64,000 bases of DNA from Actinomadura_C sp036008685 (GTDB taxonomy: Bacteria; Actinomycetota; Actinomycetes; Streptosporangiales; Streptosporangiaceae), in NCBI GenBank assembly GCA_036008685.1, contig DASYNF010000147.1:78903-142902 (forward strand), read 5' to 3'. The translations under genes and the position numbers were made by a program. Below are positions 40,757 to 51,803 of this stretch, one piece after another. Position 1 is the first letter of the stretch. Each line of letters begins with the position of its first letter. The notes beneath the pieces are model-generated. The model was not told the origin of the DNA. It saw only the letters and a program-made list of their open reading frames with translations, and ran no database searches.

Positions 40757-41737
40757 ATGGAATACACCCGGCTGGGGTCATCGGGCCTGAAGGTCTCGCG
40801 GATCTGCCTCGGCATGATGAGCTACGGAGACCCGGCGTCGCGTGAATGGTTCCTCGGCGAGGACGCCGCCGAGCCGATCGTCCGGCGGGCGGTCGAGGGG
40901 GGGATCAACTTCTTCGACACCGCCGACATGTACTCCGAGGGCGTGAGCGAAGAGATCACCGGGCGGCTGCTCGCCGGACTCTTCCCGGACCGTGAGGACT
41001 ACGTCCTCGCCACCAAGGTCTATTTCCCGATGGGCTCGGGGCCGAACGACCGGGGTCTTTCCCGCAAGCACGTCCTGGCGAGCATCGACGCCTCACTGAA
41101 GAGGCTCGGCACCGACCATGTCGACCTCTACCAGATCCATCGCTGGGACCCCGAGACGCCGATCGAGGAGACCATGGGCGCGCTGCACGACGTGGTGCGG
41201 TCGGGCAAGGCGCGCTACATCGGGGCCTCCAGCATGTACGCCTGGCAGTTCGCCAAGGCGCAGCACACAGCCGAGCGGAACGGCTGGACGAAATTCACCT
41301 CGATGCAGAACCACTACAACCTGATCTACCGCGAGGAGGAGCGCGAGATGATCCCGCTCTGCCTCGACCAGGGCGTGGGCGTCATCCCGTGGAGCCCGCT
41401 GGCCCGGGGCGTCCTGGCCGGCGATCAGGAGCGGGGCGGCCGCCGTGACACCGTACGGGCCGGCAGCGACCGGTTCGCCGACGACATGTACACCGAGGCC
41501 GACTTCGACGTCATCGAGGTGGTGCGCGCCATCGCCGGTGAGCGTGGGGTCCGTCCGGCCCGGATCGCGCTGGCGTGGCTGCTCGGCAGGCCGGGAGTGG
41601 CCGCCCCCATCGTCGGGGCCACCAAGCTCGGGCACCTCGAGGACGCCATCGCGGCCTCGGAGATGACGTTGACCGAGGATGAGATCACCCGGCTGGAGGC
41701 TCCGTACCGGCCGCACCCGATCCTCGGCCACTCCTGA
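40757..41737 (+). CDS. Aldo/keto reductase
   Basis: The 326-aa enzyme folds as a TIM barrel and uses NADPH. The catalytic tetrad is visible: Asp and Tyr in 'FFDTADMYSEG', Lys in 'VLATKVYFPMG', and His in 'LYQIHRWD'. The cofactor region is near the C-terminus ('LLGRPGVAAPIVGATKLGHLEDAIAA'). It reduces a carbonyl; the subfamily resembles YajO/AKR11-14-like proteins but the substrate is unknown. GAGGAGAGGGAG just upstream of ATG 40757 is a strong ribosome binding site. Confidence 0.93.
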   Translation: MEYTRLGSSGLKVSRICLGMMSYGDPASREWFLGEDAAEPIVRRAVEGGINFFDTADMYSEGVSEEITGRLLAGLFPDREDYVLATKVYFPMGSGPNDRGLSRKHVLASIDASLKRLGTDHVDLYQIHRWDPETPIEETMGALHDVVRSGKARYIGASSMYAWQFAKAQHTAERNGWTKFTSMQNHYNLIYREEEREMIPLCLDQGVGVIPWSPLARGVLAGDQERGGRRDTVRAGSDRFADDMYTEADFDVIEVVRAIAGERGVRPARIALAWLLGRPGVAAPIVGATKLGHLEDAIAASEMTLTEDEITRLEAPYRPHPILGHS

Positions 41738-42110
41738 CCGGGCGTGAGCCGGGGACCCGGCGGCCTCTACCCGCCGAGGCGGCCGACGGCGCCGCCTACG
41801 ACTCCTCGGACCCGAACAGGATCCACGAGGTCTTCCGGGAGGTCATCTCCGATTTCCGGCCTTTGGGGTGCGCCTGGCCGTACGAGCGTGTACTCATGCT
41901 CACGGGGAGGAAAAGGAATCTGGGCGCGAGGATGAAGCGCATGGGAGAGGTGAGTACGCGCGCACTGCCGAGACCCCATAGACTTGACGCGCGAAAGGCG
42001 TGCGGCGCTGCGTTCAAGCGTGCCCGCACCGATGCCGAGGATGCGCCCAGCAGCCCGTCGCTGTAAGCAAACGGCGCCGCGATCGCGCTGGATCAAGGAG
42101 AGCTACCCTA
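41738..42110. other. Intergenic region upstream of tig, no convincing gene
   Basis: This 373-bp stretch separates the aldo/keto reductase from tig. One plus-strand frame reads Ala-Tyr-Asp-Ser-Ser-Asp-Pro-Asn-Arg-Ile-His-Glu-Val-Phe-Arg-Glu-Val, which looks protein-like, but it has no ribosome binding site and no known family. It may be a remnant. AAGGAG at 42095-42100 serves tig. Confidence 0.4.
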
Positions 42111-43574
42111 GTGAAGACCGATGTTGAGGAGCTGACCCCCACCCGGGTCAAGCTCACCGTCGAGGTGCCGTTCGATGAGCTGAAGCCCAACCTCGACAAG
42201 GCGTACAAGGAGCTCTCGCAGCAGGTGCGGATCAAGGGCTTCCGCCCCGGCAAGGTGCCCGCCCGGCTGATCGACCAGTACGTCGGCCGTGGTGCGGTCC
42301 TGCAGGAGGCCGTCAACGACGCGCTGCCGGAGCTGTACGGCCGGGCCGTCGAGGAGTCCGAGGTCTTCGTCCTCGGGCAGCCCGAAGTCGAGATCACCAA
42401 CCTTGACGACGGCAAGGACTTCTCCTTCACCGCCGAGGTCGACGTCCGCCCGAAGTTCGAGATCCCGGACTACGAGGGCCTCGAGGTCACCGTCGACGAC
42501 GCCGCCGTCACGCCGGAAGAGGTCGAGGAGGCCATCGGCAACCTGCGGGAGCGCTTCGCCGCGCTGACCGCCGCCAACCGGCCCGCCGAGAACGGCGACT
42601 TCGTCTCGATCGACCTGGCCGCCACGATCGATGGTGAGGACGTCGAGGACGCCCGCACCACCGGCTACTCCTACGAGGTCGGCAGCAAGTCCTCTGTCGA
42701 GGGTCTCGACGACGCGCTCGTGGGCATGAGCGCCGAGGAGTCCAAGACCTTCACCACCACCCTCGTGGGGGGTGAGCGGGACGGCCAGGAGGCCGAGGTC
42801 ACCGTCACCGCGCACAGTGTCAAGGTCAAGGAGCTGCCGGAGCTCGACGACGAGTTCGCCCAGCTGGCGAGCGAGTTCGACACCATCGAGGAGCTGCGGG
42901 CCGACGTCGGCCAGCGGCTCGAGCGCCAGAAGCGCGGGCAGCAGCTGGGCCAGGCTCGGGACAAGGCCCTCGAGGCCCTGCTCGACAAGATCGACATGCC
43001 GTTGCCCGACGGAGTCGTCGAGAACGAGGTCTCCCGCCGTAACGAGCAGCTCCAGCAGCAGCTCGATTACGCCGGCCTGACCAAGGAGGACTACCTCAAG
43101 GACCAGGAGAAGTCCGAGGAGGAGTTCGAAACCGAGATCGCCGAGGCGGCGCGCCAGGCGGTCAAGGGCGGCTTCGTCCTCGACCAGCTCGCGCTCCAGG
43201 AGGAGCTGGGCGTCGAGAACGAGGAGCTCAGCGAATACGTCGTCACGCAGGCGATGCAGATCGGCCTGCAGCCGCAGCAGCTCGCCCAGCACCTCACCGA
43301 GAGCGGACAGCTCCCGGCCCTGGTGTCGGAGGTCCTGCGGACCAAGTCGCTCAACCTCCTGGTCCAGAACGTCAAGATCACTGATGAGTCGGGGACCGAG
43401 CTCGACGTCGAGGCGATCCAGCGGGAGCTGAGCGGAGAGACCGTCCAGGCCACCTCCGAGGAGGCCGCCGAGGCCGAGGCCGACGCTCCGGCCGAGGAGA
43501 CGCCGGTCGACACGCCCGCCGACACGGCGGACGCCAAGACCGAGGACAAGGCCGAGGACAAGACCGAGGCCTGA
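42111..43574 (+). CDS. tig: Trigger factor, ribosome-associated chaperone
   Basis: The 487-aa protein binds the ribosome exit tunnel and shields new chains. It has the three usual domains: the ribosome-binding tail with 'RIKGFRPGKVPARLI' (Gly-Phe-Arg-x-Gly-Lys signature, about 38-52), a PPIase-like FKBP domain (about 155-245), and a long helical C-terminal domain. A Glu/Ala/Asp-rich tail (about 440-487) is typical of actinobacteria. GTG 42111 is chosen because AAGGAG sits ten bases upstream. It leads the clpP1-clpP2-clpX group but is closed off from it by a strong terminator. Confidence 0.97.
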   Translation: MKTDVEELTPTRVKLTVEVPFDELKPNLDKAYKELSQQVRIKGFRPGKVPARLIDQYVGRGAVLQEAVNDALPELYGRAVEESEVFVLGQPEVEITNLDDGKDFSFTAEVDVRPKFEIPDYEGLEVTVDDAAVTPEEVEEAIGNLRERFAALTAANRPAENGDFVSIDLAATIDGEDVEDARTTGYSYEVGSKSSVEGLDDALVGMSAEESKTFTTTLVGGERDGQEAEVTVTAHSVKVKELPELDDEFAQLASEFDTIEELRADVGQRLERQKRGQQLGQARDKALEALLDKIDMPLPDGVVENEVSRRNEQLQQQLDYAGLTKEDYLKDQEKSEEEFETEIAEAARQAVKGGFVLDQLALQEELGVENEELSEYVVTQAMQIGLQPQQLAQHLTESGQLPALVSEVLRTKSLNLLVQNVKITDESGTELDVEAIQRELSGETVQATSEEAAEAEADAPAEETPVDTPADTADAKTEDKAEDKTEA

Positions 43575-43593
43575 TATCACCACTGCGCCGAGC

Positions 43594-43638
43594 ACCGGCC
43601 GGCGCCGCCTTCCAGGGCGGCGCCGGCCGGTGTCTTTT
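43594..43638 (+). terminator. Terminator after tig
   Basis: A perfect 16-bp stem (43594-43609 with 43616-43631) is followed by GTCTTTTCC, a partial U tract. It separates tig from clpP1. Confidence 0.92.
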
Positions 43639-43924
43639 CCCGGGCCTTCAGGGCTCACACGCACATGCCGGGGCGCTCGTGCGCGGCCGGCCACAGGAGC
43701 CCTGAGGCGGGGTATGGGCTCGCGGGCGCCGCACGTGGGGGCCCGGGGCGGTGGCCGTGGCCGCCGCCGTGTGAAGGCGTCAATGCCCGCCGTACGTATC
43801 CGGCGATGCGGCACAGTGATCCAACGCCGTACGCCCCCAGCGAAAACGCGGCTCTCCCGGCTTAAGCGGTCCGTGGAGCGCGTTAATGTCCAATCATCTG
43901 ACCCGATACAGACCGGAGGAACCG

Positions 43925-44563
43925 GTGAGCATGCCTCCGACGTTCGACGACCCGACGCGCATTGTGTCCCGGGTGGCCGAGGCGCCCCTGCTGCCGCTTG
44001 GCGACCAGCTGTTCCAGCGGCTCCTGCGCGAGCGCATCATTTTCCTGGGCCAGCAGGTCGATGACGATATCGCCAATCGAATCTGCGCCGAGCTGTTGCT
44101 GCTTTCGGCCGAAGACGGCAAGCGGGACATCTACCTGTACATCAACTCGCCCGGCGGCTCGGTGACGGCCGGTATGGCGATCTACGACATCATGCAGTAC
44201 GTCCCGAACGACGTCGCCACGGTGGGCATGGGCCTGGCCGCCTCCATGGGGCAGTTCCTGCTGGCCGCGGGCACGCCGGGCAAGCGTTACGCGCTGCCGC
44301 ATGCCCGGATCATGATGCACCAGCCGTCCGGCGGCATCGGCGGCACCGCCTCGGACATCAAGATCCAGGCCGAGCAGATGCTCTACGTCAAGCGCACACT
44401 GGCCGACCGGATCGCGTTCCACACCGGTCAGCCGGTCGAGCAGATCGAGCGTGACTCCGACCGCGACCGTTGGTTCACGGCCGAGGAGGCCCAGGACTAC
44501 GGGCTCGTAGACCACGTGGTGGGCAGCGCCGTCCAGGTGCCGTCTGAGGGCCCGGTCTCCTGA
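43925..44563 (+). CDS. clpP1: ATP-dependent Clp protease proteolytic subunit 1
   Basis: The 212-aa serine peptidase assembles into a ring with ClpP2 and degrades proteins fed by ClpX or ClpC. Catalytic Ser107 is in 'GMGLAASMGQF', His132 in 'ARIMMHQPSGG', and an Asp lies near 181. The pore 'YLYINSPGGSVTAG' motif is present. GTG 43925 has GGAGGA close upstream; an in-frame ATG at 43886 lacks a site and adds 13 residues. The clpP2 start is 28 bases past its stop. Confidence 0.95.
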   Translation: MSMPPTFDDPTRIVSRVAEAPLLPLGDQLFQRLLRERIIFLGQQVDDDIANRICAELLLLSAEDGKRDIYLYINSPGGSVTAGMAIYDIMQYVPNDVATVGMGLAASMGQFLLAAGTPGKRYALPHARIMMHQPSGGIGGTASDIKIQAEQMLYVKRTLADRIAFHTGQPVEQIERDSDRDRWFTAEEAQDYGLVDHVVGSAVQVPSEGPVS

Positions 44564-44591
44564 CTTACGTACGACTAGCGGAGGCAGTGAA

Positions 44592-45263
44592 GTGAGCGAC
44601 CTCATCAGGCCCGGCATCCAGATGGGCGGCCAGGTCATGCCCATCGAAAGCCGATACATCATTCCGTCCTTCGTGGAGCGGACGGCGTACGGGGTCAAGG
44701 AGATGAACCCGTACAACAAGCTCTTCGAGGAGCGGATCATCTTCCTCGGGGTCCAGATCGACGACGCGTCCGCCAACGACGTGATGGCCCAGCTGCTGAC
44801 GCTGGAGTCGATCGACCCGGACCGCGACATCAGCATGTACATCAACTCGCCCGGCGGCTCGTTCACGGCGATGACGGCCATCTACGACACGATGCAGTTC
44901 GTCAAGCCGGACGTCCAGACGGTCTGCATCGGCCAGGCCGCCTCGGCGGCGGCCGTCATCCTGGGCGCCGGCACGCCCGGCAAGCGGGCGGCGCTGCCGC
45001 ACTCGCGGATCCTGATCCACCAGCCGGCCACCGAGGGCACGTACGGCCAGTCCAGCGACATCGAGATCCAGGCGCGCGAGATCATGCGGGTCCGTGACCA
45101 GCTCGAGGAGATCCTCGCCCGGCACAGCGGACAGAAGATCGAACAGGTCCGCAAGGACATCGAGCGCGACAAGATCTTGACCGCGGAGGAGGCCAAGGAG
45201 TACGGCTTGGTCGACGACGTCTTCGCGAGCAGGAAGCGCAGTGCCGAGGTAGTGTCGTCCTAA
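44592..45263 (+). CDS. clpP2: ATP-dependent Clp protease proteolytic subunit 2
   Basis: The 223-aa partner of ClpP1 has Ser118 in 'IGQAASAAAVILG' (Ala-Ala-Ala instead of Met-Gly), His143 in 'SRILIHQPATEG', and the pore motif 'MYINSPGGSFTAM'. The two ClpP types form the mixed 14-mer known in actinobacteria. GTG 44592 has GGAGG nine bases upstream. ClpP1 and ClpP2 form one operon; clpX follows after 167 bp. Confidence 0.95.
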   Translation: MSDLIRPGIQMGGQVMPIESRYIIPSFVERTAYGVKEMNPYNKLFEERIIFLGVQIDDASANDVMAQLLTLESIDPDRDISMYINSPGGSFTAMTAIYDTMQFVKPDVQTVCIGQAASAAAVILGAGTPGKRAALPHSRILIHQPATEGTYGQSSDIEIQAREIMRVRDQLEEILARHSGQKIEQVRKDIERDKILTAEEAKEYGLVDDVFASRKRSAEVVSS

Positions 45264-45430
45264 GACGGCGGGGACTCCCGGGTCATGCCGGGCCTCGCCG
45301 ACATACTTGCCAGCGAGGGGCTTACCTGCTCCCCGGAGACGGTAACGTCGAAGCCGACGTCGAGAGCTTCAAGCCGAAGGATCGCACCGCAAGATGAAGG
45401 CGGACGGTCCCACGAAAAGGAGACAGTTGG

Positions 45431-46702
<1,272 letters not shown>

Positions 46703-46724
46703 AAGACCGGGTCACCTGACCTGC

Positions 46725-46760
46725 GGAAAGCCCCGGCGGCCACGGCCACCGGGGCTTTCC
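46725..46760 (+). terminator. Terminator after clpX
   Basis: A 12-bp stem GGAAAGCCCCGG/CCGGGGCTTTCC with an inner GGCC stem lies 22 bases after the stop. The opposite-strand gene ends about 100 bp further on, so it may act in both directions. Confidence 0.85.
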
Positions 46761-46862
46761 GTCATTCCGGGTCCGGTGCCCCTCCGCGGGATCCTCCGGG
46801 TCCCCGCGCGCCCGGCCGATGGGGCCGGGCGAGCGGGGCCGGTGAGCGCGGGAACGCTCGGG

Positions 46863-47786
46863 CTATTTCTCCGTCTCGATGTCGCGACGCATGCTGCGCA
46901 TGGTCGAGGCCACCTCGCTGGAGGTCTTGCTCGCCGGAGGCGTCAACGTCGTGGAGGTGTTGGGGAGCGGGATGATCTCCCCGAAGGAGGTCTCGGTCGC
47001 CCAGGCGCAGATCGCGGTGGAGTAGGACATCGTCGAGATGGCCGTCCGGACCGACGCGCAGACGGCCTTTCCCGCTCCTCCGGCCTCGACCTCGGTCACC
47101 GAAGTCGACACCGCACTCGAGGACGACCGGGCCACCTGGGACCGGAACCCGTTCACGAACTTGTCCGGGCTTCCCAGATTGCCGGTGCCGCCGACGAAGA
47201 TGTAGCGGGTCGTGCTGTCCGAATAGACCGCGGTCTGGACGTCCTTGATCTGCCCGAACGTGGAGCTGCGCAGCTGGGACTTCAGGCTGTTCATCGTCAG
47301 GGCGGACGAACTCTCCCCGGACGAGTCGCGGGCCAGGCCGCCGGCCGAGGAAGGCGTGGCGATCTGGTACTCCTTGCCGCCGGAGGCCACCACGACGACC
47401 ACCACCGCCAGCACCACGATCAGGGCGAGGCCGCCGCCGACGAGACCCAGGATCAGGCCGGTCCTCGACTTGCGGGGCGGGGGGTAGGGAGCCTGGCCGA
47501 ACGCCGGCTGCCCGTACGGCTGCTGCCCCGGAGACGGGGATGCGTAGGGAGGCTGGCCGCCGGGCTGTGGCCCGTAACCGGGCTGTCCGGGGGGCTGCTG
47601 GCCATAGGGGGACTGCCCGTGCCCGGGCTGGCCATACCCGGGCTGGCCATATCCCGGCTGGCCATACGCGGGCTGGCCGGATCCGGGCTGGCCATACCCT
47701 GGCTGCCCATATCCCGGCTGGCCGGATTCGGGGGCGCCACCGTACGGCGAGCCGCCCTGGCCCGGTGGGGGGTTCCAACCGCTCAT
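46863..47786 (-). CDS. Gly/Pro/Tyr/Gln-rich repeat membrane protein
   Basis: The 307-aa protein has a low-complexity cytoplasmic head (residues 1-105) made of Gly-Gln-Pro-Gly-Tyr repeats, a single membrane helix at about 109-133 ('LILGLVGGGLALIVVLAVVVVV'), and an extracytoplasmic domain of about 170 residues. That domain has two cysteines in its C-terminal half, which may pair in a disulfide. This layout is frequent in actinobacterial cell-envelope proteins with unknown function. The start is ATG 47786. It is divergent from valS and convergent with clpX. The repeats may undergo slippage. Confidence 0.78.
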   Translation of the reverse strand: MSGWNPPPGQGGSPYGGAPESGQPGYGQPGYGQPGSGQPAYGQPGYGQPGYGQPGHGQSPYGQQPPGQPGYGPQPGGQPPYASPSPGQQPYGQPAFGQAPYPPPRKSRTGLILGLVGGGLALIVVLAVVVVVVASGGKEYQIATPSSAGGLARDSSGESSSALTMNSLKSQLRSSTFGQIKDVQTAVYSDSTTRYIFVGGTGNLGSPDKFVNGFRSQVARSSSSAVSTSVTEVEAGGAGKAVCASVRTAISTMSYSTAICAWATETSFGEIIPLPNTSTTLTPPASKTSSEVASTMRSMRRDIETEK

Positions 47787-47917
47787 CGTTACTCCTCAGC
47801 GTCGCCGGGCTTCGCGTCGGCGGCGCGCTCAGCTCGGTCAGTCGTGCGACTGCCCAGATCATTCTCGTGCATAGGACTCATATGTGGGTCGACGCGTTCC
47901 GCGGTGTCAGACCTCCG

Positions 47918-47923
47918 TAGAAT
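47918..47923 (+). promoter_or_regulatory. -10 element for leaderless valS
   Basis: TAGAAT, a near-consensus hexamer, ends eight bases before the GTG at 47932. A C-rich octamer fills the gap and no ribosome binding site is seen. Confidence 0.5.
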
Positions 47924-47931
47924 CTCCCCCC

Positions 47932-50562
47932 GTGAACGAGCCCAAGGAGAGCGGCCGCAGAACCGCCGACGTCGACCTGCCCAGCCAATACACGCCGGCG
48001 GACGTCGAGGGCAGACTCTATGAACGGTGGGTGGAGGCGGGTCTGTTCACCGCCGACCCTGATCGTCACAGTGCCCGCCCGCACTTCTCCATGGTGATTC
48101 CGCCACCAAACGTGACCGGATCGTTGCACATGGGGCATGCGCTCGACCACTCCATCCAGGACGCGCTGGTCCGGCGCCGCCGCATGCAGGGGTACGAGGC
48201 GTTGTGGCTGCCCGGCATGGACCACGCCGGCATCGCGACGCAGAACGTGGTGGAGCGGGAGCTCGCCAAGGAGGGACTGTCGAGGCACGACCTCGGCAGG
48301 GAGGCGTTCGTCGAGCGGGTCTGGCAGTGGAAACAAGAGTCCGGTGGCCGCATCCTCGGTCAGATGAAGCGGCTCGGTGACAGCGTCGACTGGTCCCGCG
48401 AGCGGTTCACGATGGACGAGGGCCTGTCCCGGGCGGTTCAGACGATCTTCAAGCGGTTGTACGAGGACGGGCTGATCTACCGGGCCGAGCGGATCATCAA
48501 CTGGTGCCCGCGGTGCCTCACCGCCCTGTCCGACATCGAGGTCGAGCACGAGGAGCGTGAGGGCGAGCTGGTCTCGATCCGCTACGGTTCGGGCGAGGAC
48601 TCGATCGTCGTCGCCACCACGCGGGCGGAGACCATGCTCGGGGACACCGCGATCGCGGTTCACCCCGACGACGAGCGCTATCGCCACATGGTCGGCCGCG
48701 AGGTCGAGCTCCCGCTGACCGGCCGGCGCATCCCGGTCGTGGCGGACGAGCACGTGGATCCGTCCTTCGGCACCGGCGCGGTGAAGGTCACCCCCGCGCA
48801 CGACCCGAACGACTTCGAGATCGGCCGCCGCCATTCACTGCCCTCCCTGACCGTCATCGACGAGCACGGCACGATCACGGTCCACGGTCCGTTCCTCGGG
48901 CTGGACCGGTTCGAGGCGCGTCCGGCCGTGGTGGCGGCGCTGCGCGAGGAGGGCCGGATCGTCAAGGAGATCCGCCCGTACGAGCACGCGGTGGGGCACT
49001 GCCAGCGGTGCGGCACGGTCGTCGAGCCGAGGGTCTCCCTCCAGTGGTTCGTGCGCGTCGAGCCGCTCGCCAAGGCGGCCGGAGACGCCGTGCGCGACGG
49101 CCGGGTGCGGATCCAGCCGCCGGAGCTGGCCGCGCGCTATTTCGCCTGGGTCGACAACATGCACGACTGGTGCATCAGCCGTCAGTTGTGGTGGGGCCAC
49201 CGCATCCCCGTGTGGTACGGGCCGGACGGGGAGGTCGTCTGCGTCGGCCCCGACGAGGAGGCGCCCGAGGGCTGGGAGCAGGACACCGACGTGCTCGACA
49301 CGTGGTTCTCCTCGGCGCTGTGGCCGTTCTCGACCCTCGGCTGGCCCGACGACACTCCGGATCTGCGCCGGTTCTATCCGACCAGCGTCCTCGTCACCGG
49401 CTACGACATCCTGTTCTTCTGGGTCGCCCGGATGATGATGTTCGGGCTCTACGCGATGGACGGCGTCGAGCCGTTCAAGGTCATCGCCCTGCACGGCATG
49501 GTCCGCGACCAGCACGGCAAGAAGATGTCGAAGTCCTTCGGCAATGTCGTGGACCCGCTGGACTGGATCGACCGCTACGGCGCCGACGCGACCCGCTTCA
49601 CCCTCATGCGGGGCGCCAACCCGGGCGGCGACGTCCCGGTGGCCGAGGAGTGGGCACAGGGCTCGCGCAACTTCTGCAACAAGCTGTGGAACGCCGCCCG
49701 TTTCGCCCTCATGAACGGCGCGACGGTCGAGGGCCCGCTGCCGCGCGACCTGTCGGTGACCGACCGCTGGATCGTCTCGCGGCTGCAGCAGGTCACCGCG
49801 GAGGTGGACCGCCACTTCGAGGACTTCGACTTCGCCAAGGTCTGCGAGGTGCTCTATCACTTCGCCTGGGACGAGTTCTGCGACTGGTACGTCGAGCTGG
49901 CCAAGGTGCCCCTCGGGCACGGGGGGGACCCCGCCGCCGCGACCCGGCGGGTCTTGGGCGAGGTCCTGGACGTCCTGCTCAGGCTCCTGCATCCGGTCGC
50001 GCCGTTCGTGACCGAGGAGCTCTGGAGCGCCCTCCAGGCCCGGAAGGAGGCGGGCTCGATCATGCTCGCGCCGTGGCCGGTGGCCGCCGAGTCCAGGGTC
50101 GACGGCGCGGCGGAGGCCGAGATCGCCTCTCTGCGGCGGCTGGTCACCGAGGTCCGCCGGTTCCGTTCCGACCAGGGGCTCAAGCCGGGTCAGCGGGTGG
50201 TGGCCGTACTGGACTGGGCGGGATCCGCGCTCGCCCCGCACGAAGAGGCGATCCGGATGCTGCTGCGCCTGAACGTCCCCGCGGAGGGCTTCGCCCAGAC
50301 GGCGGCTCTCGTCGTCGAGGGCGTCACCGTCCGTCTGGACACGGCGGGCGCCATCGATGTGAAGGCCGAGCGGGCACGCCTGGAGAAGGATCTCGCGGGT
50401 GCCCGCAAGGAGGCCGAGCAGGCCCGGCGCAAGCTCGGCAACGAGGCGTTCATCGCCAAGGCCCCTGAGGCCGTCATCGCGAAGAACCGCGACCGGCTGA
50501 CACAGGCCCAGGCGGACATCGCGCGCATCGAGGCACAGCTCGCCGCGCTCCCGGCGGCCTGA
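47932..50562 (+). CDS. valS: Valyl-tRNA synthetase
   Basis: The 876-aa class Ia enzyme charges tRNA-Val. It has the HIGH motif as His-Met-Gly-His at 66-69, the CP1 editing domain in the middle (with 'TTRAETMLGDTAIAVHPDDERY'-type text and the editing Asp), the KMSKS motif in 'GKKMSKSFGNV', the anticodon-binding helical region, and a C-terminal coiled coil (about 810-876, Glu/Ala/Lys-rich). GTG 47932 begins 'VNEPKESGRR' and follows TAGAAT by eight bases. Two strong hairpins end the transcript. Confidence 0.98.
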   Translation: MNEPKESGRRTADVDLPSQYTPADVEGRLYERWVEAGLFTADPDRHSARPHFSMVIPPPNVTGSLHMGHALDHSIQDALVRRRRMQGYEALWLPGMDHAGIATQNVVERELAKEGLSRHDLGREAFVERVWQWKQESGGRILGQMKRLGDSVDWSRERFTMDEGLSRAVQTIFKRLYEDGLIYRAERIINWCPRCLTALSDIEVEHEEREGELVSIRYGSGEDSIVVATTRAETMLGDTAIAVHPDDERYRHMVGREVELPLTGRRIPVVADEHVDPSFGTGAVKVTPAHDPNDFEIGRRHSLPSLTVIDEHGTITVHGPFLGLDRFEARPAVVAALREEGRIVKEIRPYEHAVGHCQRCGTVVEPRVSLQWFVRVEPLAKAAGDAVRDGRVRIQPPELAARYFAWVDNMHDWCISRQLWWGHRIPVWYGPDGEVVCVGPDEEAPEGWEQDTDVLDTWFSSALWPFSTLGWPDDTPDLRRFYPTSVLVTGYDILFFWVARMMMFGLYAMDGVEPFKVIALHGMVRDQHGKKMSKSFGNVVDPLDWIDRYGADATRFTLMRGANPGGDVPVAEEWAQGSRNFCNKLWNAARFALMNGATVEGPLPRDLSVTDRWIVSRLQQVTAEVDRHFEDFDFAKVCEVLYHFAWDEFCDWYVELAKVPLGHGGDPAAATRRVLGEVLDVLLRLLHPVAPFVTEELWSALQARKEAGSIMLAPWPVAAESRVDGAAEAEIASLRRLVTEVRRFRSDQGLKPGQRVVAVLDWAGSALAPHEEAIRMLLRLNVPAEGFAQTAALVVEGVTVRLDTAGAIDVKAERARLEKDLAGARKEAEQARRKLGNEAFIAKAPEAVIAKNRDRLTQAQADIARIEAQLAALPAA

Positions 50563-50571
50563 CCGCACCGC

Positions 50572-50609
50572 GGCGTCGGGGGGCCCGGGTCGCCGGGCTC
50601 CCCGACGCC
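50572..50609 (+). terminator. Terminator 1 after valS
   Basis: A 17-bp stem (50572-50588 with 50593-50609), with one G-U pair and a four-base loop, lies nine bases after the stop. Confidence 0.85.
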
Positions 50610-50707
50610 GGGAACCGGCGACACGTCCACCCCGATGGGGCTCCCGGGCGTCTGAGGATCCTCTGACGGCCCGGCGGCGGCCGGGCCGGGTTCCGTGGCT
50701 GGCGCGT

Positions 50708-50741
50708 GAGTCCCGGTGTCCCGAGCGGGACACCGGGACTC
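50708..50741 (+). terminator. Terminator 2 or extra hairpin after valS
   Basis: A perfect 15-bp stem (50708-50722 with 50727-50741) has a GAGC loop. It lies just before the next gene's promoter and could back up termination. Confidence 0.7.
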
Positions 50742-50779
50742 CGGACGTGCCGGCGCTGTCGCGGGCCGATCCGCTCTCG

Positions 50780-50785
50780 TAGGCT
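50780..50785 (+). promoter_or_regulatory. -10 element for the leaderless MDMPI-type gene
   Basis: TAGGCT ends six bases before the ATG at 50792, with no ribosome binding site. Confidence 0.45.
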
Positions 50786-50791
50786 CACCGC

Positions 50792-51568
50792 ATGAACGGG
50801 CGCACTGAGACACTGTGGGACCACGACGGCTACTGCGCGGCGGCCGAGGCGGAGATCGCGCGCTTCGTCGAACTCGTGGAGGAGGCCGATCCGGCCACGG
50901 CGGTGCCGACCTGTCCGGGCTGGACCATGGCCGCGCTGGCGAAGCACCTCGGCTCCACGCACCGCTGGGCCGAGCACATCCTGCGCAACCGGGTCCAAGA
51001 GCGCGTCCGGTCCCGCGATTTCGAGGTCGAGCCGCCGGACACCGACGCCGGTCACGCGGCCTGGGTCGCGGCCGGCGCCCGGAGGCTCCTGGCGGCCCTG
51101 CGGGACGCCGACCGGGATGTCACCACCTGGACCTGGGCGGGCGACCGGGGTGTGGACTGGTGGTCGCGCCGGATGCTGCACGAGGTCCTGGTCCATCGCG
51201 TCGACGCGGAGCTGGCGCTGGGCCGCGAGCCCGCCGTCGGAGCCCACGTCGCGGTCGACGGGATCAACGAGTTCCTCGCCAATCTCGGCTCCGCCGGCTG
51301 GGTGGCCAAGCGCCTGCCCGAGGTGCGCGCGAACGGAGACACGCTGCACCTTCATTCCACGGACGCCGAGGGCGAGTGGATGATCGGCATCGGTCCGGAC
51401 GGATTCACCTGGGCGCCCGGGCACGGCAAGGCGACGGTGGCGGTGCGGGGCTCGGCCGCCGATCTGTTGCTGCTCGCCTATGGCCGCGTTCCGGCGTCCG
51501 GGAGACGCTACGAGGTGTTCGGCGACGAGGGCCTGCTGGAGCGCTGGCTCAAGGCCACGGCCTTCTGA
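50792..51568 (+). CDS. Maleylpyruvate isomerase-type, mycothiol-dependent family protein
   Basis: The 258-aa protein has an MDMPI/DinB-like N-terminal four-helix bundle. Metal-type histidines include 'PTCPGWTMAALAKHLGSTHRWAEHIL', and 'RRMLHEVLVHRVDAELALG' carries the His-x3-His-like third-helix ligands. An MDMPI C-terminal domain (about 165-258) follows. Relatives use mycothiol in isomerase or thiol-transfer reactions, but most members are uncharacterised. ATG 50792 follows a TAGGCT by six bases (leaderless). Confidence 0.88.
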   Translation: MNGRTETLWDHDGYCAAAEAEIARFVELVEEADPATAVPTCPGWTMAALAKHLGSTHRWAEHILRNRVQERVRSRDFEVEPPDTDAGHAAWVAAGARRLLAALRDADRDVTTWTWAGDRGVDWWSRRMLHEVLVHRVDAELALGREPAVGAHVAVDGINEFLANLGSAGWVAKRLPEVRANGDTLHLHSTDAEGEWMIGIGPDGFTWAPGHGKATVAVRGSAADLLLLAYGRVPASGRRYEVFGDEGLLERWLKATAF

Positions 51569-51803
51569 CTCCGGGGGCGCCACCCCGTTGTCGAATGCCG
51601 AGTCGAATAACGGACTCCCCATACGCATTTGCCCATTTTGTCGCGATCGCTTTAATGCCACGACGCCATGACATAGAGTGCCGTGATCCGCAGGGGTCGT
51701 GACACGGACGCGACGCCACATCCTCACGCCAGGGTCGAGTGACCATCGGGGCCGGGGCCGACCGTCGGGCGGTGGCTCCCGGAGCAGTGAAGGAGACACG
51801 GTC

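Noticed and set aside
42108..43814. A 568-aa minus-strand open frame across tig
   Set aside because: It mirrors the tig codons (Leu/Asp/Val-rich) and has no recognisable domain.
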